Assembly (NCBI GenBank): GCA_963819855.1
Contig: CAWFYC010000014.1
Span: 62,001-126,000 of the forward strand
DNA from: JAMXLO01 sp963819855
Lineage (GTDB): Bacteria > Pseudomonadota > Alphaproteobacteria > Acetobacterales > Acetobacteraceae
Length of the DNA stretch: 64,000 bases
Direction: 5' to 3'
The notes under the pieces are model-generated. The model had not been told where the DNA came from and ran no database searches. It saw only the letters and a program-made list of their open reading frames with translations. Positions within the stretch are counted from its first letter, which is position 1; each line of letters opens with the position of its first letter. This document shows, piece after piece, positions 54,996 through 63,963 of this stretch. Position numbers and translations under genes: made by a program.

Positions 54996-56204
54996 ATGAC
55001 TGATCTGTTGGCGCCTGCCGACGAGGCAGCAGTTGCTGCCGTGGTTACCCAGGCTGCGGGCGAAGCTGAGCCGCTGCTGATCCTCGGCAATGGCACCAAG
55101 GCGGGCATGCTGCGGCCGGTGCAGGCGGCGCGCTCGCTGTCCACCCGCAACCTCACCGGCATCACGCTGTATTCGCCGAACGAGCTGGTCATTTCGGCGC
55201 GCGCCGGCACGCCGCTGACAGACATCGAGGCTGCTCTGGCCGAACGAGGGCAACACATCATCGCCGAACCACCCGACCTCACCACGATCTATGGCGCCCG
55301 CGGTCAGCAGACACTTGGCGGCGTGATCGCCGCCAACCTGTCCGGTCCGCGGCGGATCGCCTGGGGCGCGATGCGCGATCACGTGCTTGGCATCCGCGCG
55401 GTGACCGGTCATGGCGACGCGATCCACTCGGGCGGACGCGTGCTGAAGAACGTCACCGGCCTCGATCTGTGCAAACTCCTCTCCGGCAGCCACGGCACGC
55501 TTGGCGTCATCACCGAGGTGACCTTGAAGGTGCTGCCGGCGCCGGAATCCGTTGGCACTATTGCATTACCGGGTCTCGATGCATCGGCGGGCGTGGCGGC
55601 ACTGTCGGCTGCGCTCGGCTCGCCGTACAGCGTCTCGGCAGCCGCTTGGCTGCCGGCGGAAGCCGCCGCCCGCATCCCCGAGCTTGCAGGCTTTGGCCGA
55701 TCCGTCGCGCTGGCGCGGATCGAGGATTTCGCGCCATCGGTGGCGTATCGCACCGCCAGACTGCGTGACGATCTCGAGCGCGCGCCCTGCGAGATCCTGG
55801 ACGATACGGCATCGCGCAGCGTGTGGCGTGCGATCGGCAATCTGGCGCCTCTGGCGGCGGATCCTGTTGCTGCCATCTGGCGAATTTCTATTCGCCCATC
55901 GGCGGGACCGGTTGTGCTGCGGACGCTGTCGGACACGATTGGTGCGCAGGCCTATCTCGACTGGGGCGGCGGCCTGGTCTGGATCGCCGCACCGGCGACG
56001 GCGGCCGCCCACGCGGCAGTGGTGGCGGCGGTCACCGCCGCCGGCGGTACCTGGCTGCTGATGCGCGGCAGTGAGTCGCTGCGAACTGCGGTAGACGTGA
56101 TCCCGCCGGAGCCCGAGCCACTGGCGCGCATCACCCGGCGCGTGAAGGCGGCGCTCGATCCGCACGGTATCTTGAACCCCCGACGTTTGTACGGGGGCAT
56201 GTAG
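54996..56204 (+). CDS. glcE: Glycolate oxidase subunit, FAD-binding
   Basis: This 402-residue second flavin-type subunit of glycolate oxidase has LLILGNGTKAGM, ISARAGTPLTDIEAALAERG, TLGGVIAANLSGPRRIAWGA, and GRVLKNVTGLDLCKLLSGS then HGTLGVITEVTLKV, as in GlcE. I use ATG 54996 (MTDLLAPADEAAV); the extension to 54942 is encoded by the palindromic repeat. Confidence 0.92.
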   Translation: MTDLLAPADEAAVAAVVTQAAGEAEPLLILGNGTKAGMLRPVQAARSLSTRNLTGITLYSPNELVISARAGTPLTDIEAALAERGQHIIAEPPDLTTIYGARGQQTLGGVIAANLSGPRRIAWGAMRDHVLGIRAVTGHGDAIHSGGRVLKNVTGLDLCKLLSGSHGTLGVITEVTLKVLPAPESVGTIALPGLDASAGVAALSAALGSPYSVSAAAWLPAEAAARIPELAGFGRSVALARIEDFAPSVAYRTARLRDDLERAPCEILDDTASRSVWRAIGNLAPLAADPVAAIWRISIRPSAGPVVLRTLSDTIGAQAYLDWGGGLVWIAAPATAAAHAAVVAAVTAAGGTWLLMRGSESLRTAVDVIPPEPEPLARITRRVKAALDPHGILNPRRLYGGM

Positions 56205-56468
56205 GTGGGCATGCACATCCCGTACAGCGCCATCGTGCCGTTCTTCATCGTGAGCTTCATCATGCTTGCCTTCCAATATTTTCGCACTGATCCTGAGCGG
56301 CGCGTCATGAATCTCCGCTTCGGTCTCATGGTGGGGGCGGTCGCGTTGATGTTTGTCACGGTGTTCATGGGGAATATGCCCTTTTCCCTGGTCTTCTTCC
56401 TGCTCGCGCTGTTCTGGCTGGGGCTGACTTTGTTTCTGTTTCGTCGTATGCCGCCGCCCAGGCATTGA
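56205..56468 (+). CDS. Small membrane protein inside the glycolate oxidase operon
   Basis: This 87-residue protein (GTG start at the first base after the glcE stop) has three hydrophobic segments: YSAIVPFFIVSFIMLAFQYF, LRFGLMVGAVALMFVTVFMG and FSLVFFLLALFWLGLTLFLF. It is not part of E. coli glcDEF. Its position between glcE and glcF, with 3-base gaps, suggests it anchors the oxidase at the membrane or aids electron transfer to quinone. This is inference from context. Confidence 0.7.
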   Translation: MGMHIPYSAIVPFFIVSFIMLAFQYFRTDPERRVMNLRFGLMVGAVALMFVTVFMGNMPFSLVFFLLALFWLGLTLFLFRRMPPPRH

Positions 56469-56471
56469 GCG

Positions 56472-57788
56472 ATGCAGACCAATTTCACTGCCGAGCAGTT
56501 GCGCGATCCGGATACCGCTGCGTCCAATCAGGTGCTGCGCACGTGCGTTCATTGCGGCATGTGTACCGCGACCTGTCCGACCTTCCTGCTGCTGGGCGAT
56601 GAACTCGACAGTCCGCGTGGACGCATCTACCTGATCAAGGACATGCTGGAGACGGGCCGTCCGGCCACCGAAGAGGTGGTGCGCCACGTCGATCGCTGCC
56701 TCTCCTGCCTCGCCTGCATGACCACCTGTCCGTCCGGCGTGAACTACATGCACCTGGTGGATCACGCGCGCAGCTATATCGAACAGACCTATCGCCGGCC
56801 GTGGCACGAGCGTGCCTTGCGCGCCATGCTGGGAACGGTGCTGCCGCGTCCGGCGCTGTTCCGCGCGGCACTGCACAGTGGGCGCATGGTGCGGCCGTTG
56901 GCGCGAATGCTCCCTGGCTCTGGCCGATTTGGCCGACGGTTGCGCGCGATGCTTGAGCTGGTGCCTGACACGGTGCCGCCGCCCAGTACGGTGGCGGCAG
57001 CGCAGATCCATCGCGCGCAAGGTGAACGGCGCGCCCGCGTGGCACTGCTGTCGGGTTGCGCGCAGCAGGTGCTGGCACCCGAGATCAACGCGGCCACTGT
57101 GCGCCTGCTGACGCGGAGCGGCGTCGAGGTTGTCGTATCACCTGGAGCCGGTTGCTGCGGCGCATTGACACACCACATGGGGCAGCACGCAGCCTCCATG
57201 ACCAGTGCGCGCGCGAACATCGCTGCGTGGAGCCGCGAGATTGACGGCGAGGGGCTGGATGCGGTGGTGATCAATGCGTCCGGTTGCGGTACCACGGTGA
57301 AGGACTACGGCTTCATGTTCCGCTCCGAGCCGGAGCCTTGGCGCGGCAAGGCCGCGAGGATCTCGGAACTGGCGTGCGACATCAGCGAATTCCTGGTTCG
57401 CCTCAACTATACACCGACACGCGAAACGCCGCGGCTGACGGTGGCCTATCATTCCGCGTGCAGCCTCCAGCACGGCCAGCAGGTCACCGCCGAACCGAAG
57501 GTGCTGCTGCAACGTGCCGGCTTCAGGGTGGTCGAACCGGCAGAGCCGCATATCTGCTGCGGTTCGGCCGGCACCTACAACATGCTGCAGCCGGAGATCG
57601 CCGCCCGCCTGCGCGAACGCAAGCTCGGCAACCTGCGCGCCACCCATCCCGACCTGATCGCTGCGGGCAATATCGGCTGCATCACCCAGCTTGCCGGCGG
57701 CGGGCTGCCGGTGATGCACACGGTCGAGTTGCTCGATTGGATGGCGGGTGGTCCGATCCCGTCGGCTCTGCAAGGGAACAGCGCCTAA
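56472..57788 (+). CDS. glcF: Glycolate oxidase iron-sulfur subunit
   Basis: This 438-residue subunit has two [4Fe-4S] clusters, CVHCGMCTATCPTF and CLSCLACMTTCPSG (residues about 27-90). Two CCG domains follow: GAGCCGALTHHMGQ and HICCGSAGTYNMLQP. It transfers electrons from GlcD to the membrane quinone pool. Its TAA overlaps the ATG of the next gene (TAATG). Confidence 0.95.
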   Translation: MQTNFTAEQLRDPDTAASNQVLRTCVHCGMCTATCPTFLLLGDELDSPRGRIYLIKDMLETGRPATEEVVRHVDRCLSCLACMTTCPSGVNYMHLVDHARSYIEQTYRRPWHERALRAMLGTVLPRPALFRAALHSGRMVRPLARMLPGSGRFGRRLRAMLELVPDTVPPPSTVAAAQIHRAQGERRARVALLSGCAQQVLAPEINAATVRLLTRSGVEVVVSPGAGCCGALTHHMGQHAASMTSARANIAAWSREIDGEGLDAVVINASGCGTTVKDYGFMFRSEPEPWRGKAARISELACDISEFLVRLNYTPTRETPRLTVAYHSACSLQHGQQVTAEPKVLLQRAGFRVVEPAEPHICCGSAGTYNMLQPEIAARLRERKLGNLRATHPDLIAAGNIGCITQLAGGGLPVMHTVELLDWMAGGPIPSALQGNSA

Positions 57789-58342
57789 TGCCTGCGAAGT
57801 CCATCCTGCTTGCCGCGCTGCTGCTCGCCGCTTTGCCGGCGAGCGCGCAGAACAACGACCGCCGCGCTGCGATCGACAAGCTACTCGGTGCATTGCAGTC
57901 GGCACCAAGCGAGGAAATCGCCGGACCGCTGGAACAGCAGATCAGGCAGCTCTGGCTGAATTCGGGAACGCCGGCGGTCACGCTGCTGATGAGTCGCGGC
58001 CTGCGCGAAATGAAGGCCGATGCCAACCAGGATGCGATCGAGGATTTTTCCGCTGCGATCACGCTCGATCCAAATCTGGCCGAGGCATACCATCAGCGTG
58101 CCGTCGCGCGCTACGCTTCCGGCGATACGCCGGGTGCGGTCGCGGACATCCAAGCGACGCTACAGCGCGAACCGCGCAGCTTCTCCGCGTTCGAGACGCT
58201 CGCCACGATTGCCGAGGCACGCAAGGACTGGAAGGGTGCCTATGCAGCCTGGCAGAAGGTGCTGGAGATCGATCCCAAGACGCCGGGCGGGCAGGAACGC
58301 CTCAAGGATCTGCGCCGCCACGCGCTCGGCGAGGAAGCGTAG
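57788..58342 (+). CDS. Exported TPR protein
   Basis: This 184-residue protein has a signal peptide (MPAKSILLAALLLAALPASA) and tetratricopeptide repeats: MSRGLREMKADANQDAIEDF then SAAITLDPNLAEAYHQRAVA, and a following unit around WKGAYAAWQKVLEIDPKTPG. It is probably a periplasmic interaction scaffold. It is coupled to glcF through TAATG. A role in glycolate metabolism is not shown by sequence, only by linkage. Confidence 0.8.
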   Translation: MPAKSILLAALLLAALPASAQNNDRRAAIDKLLGALQSAPSEEIAGPLEQQIRQLWLNSGTPAVTLLMSRGLREMKADANQDAIEDFSAAITLDPNLAEAYHQRAVARYASGDTPGAVADIQATLQREPRSFSAFETLATIAEARKDWKGAYAAWQKVLEIDPKTPGGQERLKDLRRHALGEEA

Positions 58343-58344
58343 CG

Positions 58345-58372
58345 CAATTCTTCACTCGGCGGCGAGGAATTG
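58345..58372. terminator. Possible two-way terminator between convergent genes
   Basis: CAATTC (58345-58350) pairs with GAATTG (58367-58372), extended inward by three more pairs (one wobble), with a 10-base loop. It lies across the 3' ends of the TPR gene and the convergent SDR gene. No T-run follows on either strand. Confidence 0.3.
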
Positions 58373-59206
58373 GGTAAACGCGGCGCTATAGTCGGGATGC
58401 CATCGCGACAGGGCTGGTCGGTTTTCGGTGATATCCTGTGCCGCCCACAGGATGCGGCGATTGTCGATGTCGCGGGTCACGTCGTTGTCCGGGCAGAGAA
58501 TATAGAAGTCGCCGTGGCGCATACCTTCGATCAGCTTGTCTACCACCTGAGCCGGCAGCCATGCGCCCGCCGGCTTCTCGCTGCGCCCATGGCTCGTCAT
58601 TCCGGTGAAGGTCGAGCCGGGAATCAGCAGATGTGCCGAGATCCGCGCCCCTTCAGCGTTGCGCAGGCTATGCGCCAGCGCCTCGGTCAACACCTTCACG
58701 CCTGCCTTGCTGACGTTGTAGGCGGTGTCGCCGGGCGGGCAGGTGATTCCCTGCTTCGATCCGGTGTTGACGATGGCGCAGTCTGAACCCTGGTGCAGCA
58801 TGCGCGGGGCGAACACTTGCACACCGTGGATGACACCCCAGAGGTTTACCTCTAGCACGCGGCGCCAGCGGTCGAGGTGTTCCCACGGGCCGCCGCCAGG
58901 CGCGGTACCGGCGTTGTTCATCAGCAGCGCGACCTCCCCGAATTCAGCGTAGACGGTGTCCGCGAGTTTCCGGACATCCTCCAACTTGCTGACGTCAGTG
59001 GGCACGGCAAGCACGGCTGCGTCTCCGGTGGAGGCCGCCGCGGCGACATCACTTGCTGCCTGCGTCAGAGCCTGCGCTGACAAGTCGGCCATGCAGACAC
59101 GCAGGCCCATGGTGGCAAAGCGCGTGGCGGCGGCAAGTCCGATGCCGCTAGCGGCGCCGGTGACGACCGCGACGCGACCCCGGGTCAGTGCTGGATGATC
59201 GGTCAT
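58352..59206 (-). CDS. Short-chain dehydrogenase/reductase
   Basis: This 284-residue SDR has the cofactor motif VAVVTGAASGIGLAAATRFA (TGxxxGIG) and NNAG in LMMNNAG-like LLMNNAGTAPGG. The catalytic Ser is in VNTGSKQG and the Tyr-Lys pair in DTAYNVSKAGVKV (YxxxK). The acidic residue in CMADLSAQ favours NAD over NADP. The substrate is unknown. It converges with the TPR gene. Confidence 0.9.
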   Translation of the reverse strand: MTDHPALTRGRVAVVTGAASGIGLAAATRFATMGLRVCMADLSAQALTQAASDVAAAASTGDAAVLAVPTDVSKLEDVRKLADTVYAEFGEVALLMNNAGTAPGGGPWEHLDRWRRVLEVNLWGVIHGVQVFAPRMLHQGSDCAIVNTGSKQGITCPPGDTAYNVSKAGVKVLTEALAHSLRNAEGARISAHLLIPGSTFTGMTSHGRSEKPAGAWLPAQVVDKLIEGMRHGDFYILCPDNDVTRDIDNRRILWAAQDITENRPALSRWHPDYSAAFTQFLAAE

Positions 59207-59529
59207 TCAAGTTCTCCGTTACGGTGATGCCTGAAACGCGTGTTCATCGGGCCTGACACAAAGGGCGGATTACTGCCCGGCGCGCCGGACGTTCCCACGT
59301 TTGATGTGCGCCAGCGGGCTGTTTCAATGCCCCGGACGCAGACCCTGGAGCTCCAGATTGCCGTCGGGCAACCCGTTTTTGCCGGCCATGCGCTTCAACG
59401 CCGCCGCGATACGAGTATACTTCCCTTTAGCCCAGCGCGACGAGACGTGAAGCAAGATTGTAGCCAGTAAAACGCCCGGAGTTCCTGCTTCGCTGCGCTC
59501 GCAATGGCTGGGGGTTGTCTACAAAGGCG
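59207..59529. other. 323-base gap with no confident gene
   Basis: I see no gene here that I can support. The minus strand has a short frame (stop at 59324-59326) reading SRWAKGKYTRIAAALKRMAG and ending LELQGLRPGH, which could be a small gene or a remnant. Near 59485-59505 is a CTTCGCTGCGCTCGCAATG stretch of the sort found in many dispersed repeats. The promoter of the SDR gene must lie at the left end. Confidence 0.4.
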
Positions 59530-61107
59530 CTACCGGTCGGTCAGCCGAAGCTCGATGCGGCGGTCCCTTGCGTAGGCCTCCGGCGTATCGGCGGGATCCA
59601 GCGGCTGATTGTCGGCGAACCCGGTCGCGGCGAGATGCTCGGGTGGCACGCCCTCCGAGATCAGCAGCTTCACCACGGTGATGGCGCGCGCCGCCGACAG
59701 CTCCCAATTCGACGCGAACGCACCCGCGCCCTTGATCGGCTGCCGGTCGGTGTGGCCATCGACGCGGAGGATCCACTTGATGTCGGGCGGTATCTCTTTC
59801 GCGATATCCTTGATGGTGACGGCGAGCGCGGTCAGTTCGTTCTGACCCGCCTGCGTCAGGTCGGCACTGCCCAGTGGAAACAGAACCTCGCTCTGAAACA
59901 CGAAGCGATCGCCGACGATCTGAATTCCCGGATGGCTGGCCAGCACGTCGCGCAATTTGCCGAAGAACTCGCTGCGATACCGCTGCAGCTCCTCCACCTT
60001 GGCCGCCAGCGCGGTATTCAGCTTCTGGCTGAGATTGGCGATCTGGGTATCTTTGTCCTGGCCCTGTGTCTGCGCCAGCTCGAGCGCCTTGGCTATTGAT
60101 GTAAGCTGCCCCTTCAGCTCGTCCACCTGCTGACTGAGCAACGCGACCCGGGCCCGTGCCGAACTGCCGAGCCGCTTCTCCTCGGCAAGTAGTGTCGTTA
60201 CGGCATCCAGACGCTGCTGGTCGGTGACAGCACGCGCCGCCGCATCCTGCGCCTGCTTTTCCAGCGAGTCGCGCAGTGCCGCGAGTGCGCGGTTCTCTTC
60301 GGTCAGCTTGGCAAGATCCGATAGCCTTGCCGCAATCGTTTCCTTGTCCACCTGGACGGTCTTGTCGAGTTCGGCGATCTGCCGTTGCATCTCGGCTAGC
60401 TGCGTCCTCGCGTCGGTGAGTTGGCTGGTCAGTTTCGCCAGATCGGACAGTTTGGTGGCGATGGTTTCCTTGTCCACCTGCACCGTCTTGTCGAGCTCAG
60501 CGATCTGCCGCTGCATCTCGGCCAGCTGCGCCTGTGCGTCGGCCAGCCTGCTCGTGGTGTCGCCAAGCTGACGGCGCGCCTCGGCGAGTTGCGTCGCGAC
60601 TGTCGCAGTCTCCTGCTTCGCCGCATCGGTGCGACTGCCTGACGCCGTGAGGTCCTGCTGCAATTGCTGCACCCGCGCGGCACTGGAACGAGTCTGCAGT
60701 GCGGCGTCGGCAAGCTGCTGCGCCAGCCGATCGCGTTCCGAACGCAGCGTGTCACGGTCGGCGGTGGCACGCTCCGCCTGCGACTGCAATGCGGCAAGCT
60801 GCTGCGACAACGAGTCGCGTGCTGTGCTGGCAACCGCCAGTTCGCGATTGAGCTGAGCGATCGATTGCTGCAGATCGGCACCGCGCCCGCGCTCCAGCGA
60901 CAGCATGTCGCTGACCTCGGCGAGCTGGCGGTTCACCCGGTCGAGCTGCTTGTCGCGTCCCGACAGCGCGACCGACAGGAACGCCTGCGCCAGTACGAAC
61001 ACCAGCAGCACGAAGATGATGACCATCAGCAGCGTCGACAGGGCGTCCACGTAGCCTGGCCAGGCAGATAGCCCATTGTCGCCGCGGCGACGTACTGTCA
61101 GTGCCAT
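59530..61107 (-). CDS. MotB/OmpA-like protein with long coiled coil
   Basis: This 525-residue protein has one N-terminal membrane helix carrying an Asp at its start (GYVDALSTLLMVIIFVLLVF, Asp about residue 21), like the proton-binding Asp of MotB. A periplasmic coiled coil of about 330 residues follows, then an OmpA peptidoglycan-binding domain (FPLGSADLTQAGQNELTALA, VDGHTDRQPI, LSAARAITVVKLLISEGV, DRRIELRLTDR). The coiled coil contains a 42-residue tandem duplication. It starts two bases after the MotA/TolQ-like gene and probably forms an energised envelope complex with it. Confidence 0.88.
   Translation of the reverse strand: MALTVRRRGDNGLSAWPGYVDALSTLLMVIIFVLLVFVLAQAFLSVALSGRDKQLDRVNRQLAEVSDMLSLERGRGADLQQSIAQLNRELAVASTARDSLSQQLAALQSQAERATADRDTLRSERDRLAQQLADAALQTRSSAARVQQLQQDLTASGSRTDAAKQETATVATQLAEARRQLGDTTSRLADAQAQLAEMQRQIAELDKTVQVDKETIATKLSDLAKLTSQLTDARTQLAEMQRQIAELDKTVQVDKETIAARLSDLAKLTEENRALAALRDSLEKQAQDAAARAVTDQQRLDAVTTLLAEEKRLGSSARARVALLSQQVDELKGQLTSIAKALELAQTQGQDKDTQIANLSQKLNTALAAKVEELQRYRSEFFGKLRDVLASHPGIQIVGDRFVFQSEVLFPLGSADLTQAGQNELTALAVTIKDIAKEIPPDIKWILRVDGHTDRQPIKGAGAFASNWELSAARAITVVKLLISEGVPPEHLAATGFADNQPLDPADTPEAYARDRRIELRLTDR
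60304..60555 (-). repeat. 126-bp tandem duplication in the coiled coil
   Basis: Two adjacent units, 60304-60429 and 60430-60555, encode the same 42 residues almost exactly: QLAEMQRQIAELDKTVQVDK followed by ETIATKLSDLAKLT or ETIAARLSDLAKLT. The units differ by scattered mostly synonymous changes, so the duplication is not brand new but is kept in frame. It lengthens the coiled coil by six heptads. Confidence 0.9.
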
Positions 61108-61109
61108 GG

Positions 61110-62261
61110 CTAGCGCTGATCCTCGGCCAGCGCGGCGACTGTCTTGGTCAGGATGCGCAGGTCATTGCGCAGCTCCGCGGTGCTCTGCGCGCGGCCCTGC
61201 TCGGCGTCGGCCAGCAGACGCTGTGCGTAGAGTTCGATGTTGCGCAGATGACCGCGTGCGGCGTCCTCGAAGCCCTGATCACGGCGCTGTTCGCTGAGCC
61301 GCTGCAACGCCGGACCGATCGCCGCCTGCAACTCGGCGAGGCGCAGCATGAGCTGCTGGCTGGTGCGCATCGTGTCCGCCAATGTCGCAAGGTGCTCGGT
61401 GAGCGACATCACCGCCTGGTTAGCCTGCGCCCGGCCGTCCTCGCCGCGTTGCAGGATGCGCTGGAGGTTTTCCATGTTCTCGGCGGTCTGCTCGAGCAGC
61501 GCCTGCACATAGACCGGTACTGAGCCGTCGCCTTCCGCAAGCACGCCCGATGACAGGCGCGTCAGCCCGGCCAGCCATTCCTCGAGCTCGTTGAAGAAAC
61601 AATTCTGCGCCTGGCCCGCGGTAAGGTCCAGGAACCCCAGAACCAATGCGCCGGACAGACCGAACATCGAAGCGGAGAATGCCGTGCCCATGCCGGCGAG
61701 GGGTTTGGCCAGGCCGGACTTGAGCTGCTCGAACAGTGCGTTCAGATCGCCGGAACCGACCGACATCGATCCGATCACGTCGGACACTGCACCGACGGTC
61801 TTCAGCAGTCCCCAGAAGGTGCCGAGCAGGCCCAGGAAAATCAGCAGCCCGGTCATGTAGCGTGACAGCTCGCGGCTTTCGTCGAGCCGCGATGCGATCC
61901 CGTCGAGCAGGCTGCGCATGGCCGAGGCGGAGAGGGTGAAGCGGGCCTGGTCGGTGCGGCTCTGCTGTTCGCGCGCCGCGAGCATGCTCGCCATCGGTGC
62001 CAGCAACTGTGGGGCGGGCAGCGTTGCGAGGTGTGGGCGCTCCGTCTGGTAGGTCTCCACCCAGGTGACCTCGGCCGACAGCCGCAGCACCTGACGCAGG
62101 TTCCAGCCGATTCCGATCAGCGCCACCGCCAGGATCAGGCTGTTTAGGATCGGGTTATTGCTGAACGCCATCAGCAGGACTGGCGAGAGCGCGCCGGCGA
62201 CGGCCAGCACCGCCGCCAGGAACACCGCCATACGAATCAGGTAGACCTTTGGGCGGGTCAC
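61110..62261 (-). CDS. MotA/TolQ/ExbB-type proton channel protein
   Basis: This 383-residue membrane protein has helices at about residues 11-31, 39-57 (NSLILAVALIGIGWNL), 135-158 (YMTGLLIFLGLLGTFWGLLK) and 193-218 (GTAFSASMFGLSGALVLGFL). The last two are the MotA/TolQ/ExbB channel signature with TFWGLL and GMGTAFSASMFGL. A helical cytoplasmic tail of about 150 residues follows. It should use proton flow to move or load the MotB/OmpA-like partner. The ATG overlaps the stop of the upstream gene (ATGA). Confidence 0.88.
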   Translation of the reverse strand: MTRPKVYLIRMAVFLAAVLAVAGALSPVLLMAFSNNPILNSLILAVALIGIGWNLRQVLRLSAEVTWVETYQTERPHLATLPAPQLLAPMASMLAAREQQSRTDQARFTLSASAMRSLLDGIASRLDESRELSRYMTGLLIFLGLLGTFWGLLKTVGAVSDVIGSMSVGSGDLNALFEQLKSGLAKPLAGMGTAFSASMFGLSGALVLGFLDLTAGQAQNCFFNELEEWLAGLTRLSSGVLAEGDGSVPVYVQALLEQTAENMENLQRILQRGEDGRAQANQAVMSLTEHLATLADTMRTSQQLMLRLAELQAAIGPALQRLSEQRRDQGFEDAARGHLRNIELYAQRLLADAEQGRAQSTAELRNDLRILTKTVAALAEDQR

Positions 62262-63052
62262 GGCGACTGGCTCTTGGTGCTGGCATCCGGCGCCCTCGCG
62301 CCGACAGGGGATGCCGCCGACCCATTGCCGCCCATGACGGCGAGGTCCACGCGGTCCGGCGCTTCGTCGCCGCCCGCGGCACCGAGTGCGCGCACATAGA
62401 TGTGGGAGGAACTGACACCATCGGCCATCAATGCGCTGCGTACCGCCAAGGCACGCGACAACGAAAGTCGCCTGGCGGTCGAAGGATCTTCCGGCGTGCC
62501 GACGGCGTACGCCACGACATTGAAGCTGATGCTGTCACCCGCCGGCGCTGCCTGGACGGCGTGCTTGATGGCCTCGGCACTGGCCGGGCTGAGATCGGCC
62601 TGTCCGGTGCCAAAGGTGACGCGCAGCCCCGCGTCTGTGGTTGTCGCCACGGTGGTGGCACTGTCCGAGATCGGCGGGGGTGGAGGCGCGGCTGACGGTT
62701 CCGCGGCCGGCGGCGGTGGTGCTACGGGTGCGAGGGCGACGGGTCCCGGCGGAGCGACGGGCAGCGTGGCCGGCGGTGGTGCCGGCTGCGGCGCGGCGGT
62801 GGCAGTCGAAGGCGACGGCGCGGTGACCGTCGGTGGAGCGGCGGCCGGCTTCTGGGTCACCTGCCGTTGAGAGGGCTTGTGTGGCTTGGCGGTTGCGATC
62901 CGCCTCGGCTTCGACTTGTGCGCCGCCGGCTGCCTGGCAGCTGGTTTGGCCCCAGGCACCGCATCGAGCGCATGCAAATCGACGGTGACCTGCGCCTGTG
63001 TGGGCCCGGCCGCACAGAGGAGTGCCGTCAGCAGGAAGCAGGCTTGTCGCAT
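62258..63052 (-). CDS. Exported OmpA-like protein with Pro/Ala-rich linker
   Basis: This 264-residue protein has a signal peptide (MRQACFLLTALLCAAGPTQA). A basic segment with KSKPRRIATAKPHKPSQRQ and a long Pro/Ala-rich linker (about residues 70-130) follow, then a C-terminal OmpA-like fold (LRVTFGTGQADLSPASAEAI, RRLSLSRALAVRSALMADGV). It lacks the usual NxxLSxxRA-type peptidoglycan-binding sequence in full, so binding is uncertain. It is the first gene of the three-gene envelope module. Confidence 0.8.
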   Translation of the reverse strand: MRQACFLLTALLCAAGPTQAQVTVDLHALDAVPGAKPAARQPAAHKSKPRRIATAKPHKPSQRQVTQKPAAAPPTVTAPSPSTATAAPQPAPPPATLPVAPPGPVALAPVAPPPPAAEPSAAPPPPPISDSATTVATTTDAGLRVTFGTGQADLSPASAEAIKHAVQAAPAGDSISFNVVAYAVGTPEDPSTARRLSLSRALAVRSALMADGVSSSHIYVRALGAAGGDEAPDRVDLAVMGGNGSAASPVGARAPDASTKSQSP

Positions 63053-63110
63053 GTGGGTCAGATTAACGGGGAACGGCCCGGGAAGACAGTGATTGAAACT
63101 GTCATCTTGT

Positions 63111-63947
63111 TCACGCCCCCGTCTGGCTGCGTGCGACGCCCTCGATCACCGCCTCGCTCAAGGCCACGTGCAGGTGCGGATTGGCTGCGATCACGTCGCC
63201 GGTGTCGCGAGGATCCTGGCCCGCGGGATCGGTGACGAAGCCGCCAGCCTCGCGCACCAGCAGTATGCCGGCGGCCATGTCCCAGCGCTTCAGCCCGAGT
63301 TCCCAGAACCCGTCGTAACGGCCGGCAGCGACCCAGGCGAGATCGAGCGCCGCGGCGCCGAAGCGGCGGATGCCGGCGACCTGCGGCATCAGTACGCCCA
63401 GGGTGCGGGCGAACGCCAGGCGACGCTGCGGGGCGACCGCGGCGAACGGGATGCCGGTGGCGAACACCGCCTGCGCCAGCTCGCGACGGGCGGAGACGCG
63501 CAGGCGGCGTTCGTTGACAAAGGCGCCCCCGCCCTTCTCGGCCCAGAACAGCTCGTCGACCGCCGGCGCATAGACCAGACCGGCGGCCAGTTCGCTGCCG
63601 CCATCGGCCAGGCGGCGTTCGAGCGCGATGCTGATCGCCCAGTGCGGGATGCCGTGCAGGAAGTTGGTGGTGCCGTCGAGCGGATCGACCACCCAGCGCC
63701 AAGACCAGTGCTGCGAGCCCGAGGCGCCGGACTCTTCCATCAGGAAGGCGTAGCCGGGGCGCGCCTTGTTCAGCTCCTCACGCAGCGTCTGCTCCGATCG
63801 GATGTCGGCCTGCGAGACGAAATCGGACGGTCCCTTCACCGAGACCTGTAAATGCTCAACCTCATTGAAGTCGCGCAACAGCCGCTTCGACGCCTTTTGC
63901 GCCGCGTTGGCCATCACGGTCAGGTGCGGGGAGAGGCGGAGGGCCAC
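63111..63947 (-). CDS. suhB: Inositol-1-monophosphatase family protein
   Basis: This 278-residue phosphatase has metal motifs EES in FLMEESGASG, DPLDGTTNFLHGIP and, near the C-terminus, KRWDMAAGILLVREAGG. It dephosphorylates inositol monophosphate or a related compound; E. coli SuhB also serves in rRNA antitermination. I use the GTG at 63947 (LRLSPHLTVMANAAQKAS). ATG 63914 is a second choice. The efp gene lies just upstream, a common alphaproteobacterial arrangement. Confidence 0.93.
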   Translation of the reverse strand: MALRLSPHLTVMANAAQKASKRLLRDFNEVEHLQVSVKGPSDFVSQADIRSEQTLREELNKARPGYAFLMEESGASGSQHWSWRWVVDPLDGTTNFLHGIPHWAISIALERRLADGGSELAAGLVYAPAVDELFWAEKGGGAFVNERRLRVSARRELAQAVFATGIPFAAVAPQRRLAFARTLGVLMPQVAGIRRFGAAALDLAWVAAGRYDGFWELGLKRWDMAAGILLVREAGGFVTDPAGQDPRDTGDVIAANPHLHVALSEAVIEGVARSQTGA

Positions 63948-63963
63948 GATTGCCGGCTTTCCG

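Noticed and set aside
59530..63052. A Zorya anti-phage system (ZorAB-like pair).
   Set aside because: There is no ZorC/ZorD or ZorE gene beside the pair, and neighbours are suhB, efp and an SDR. The pair fits a general envelope motor better.
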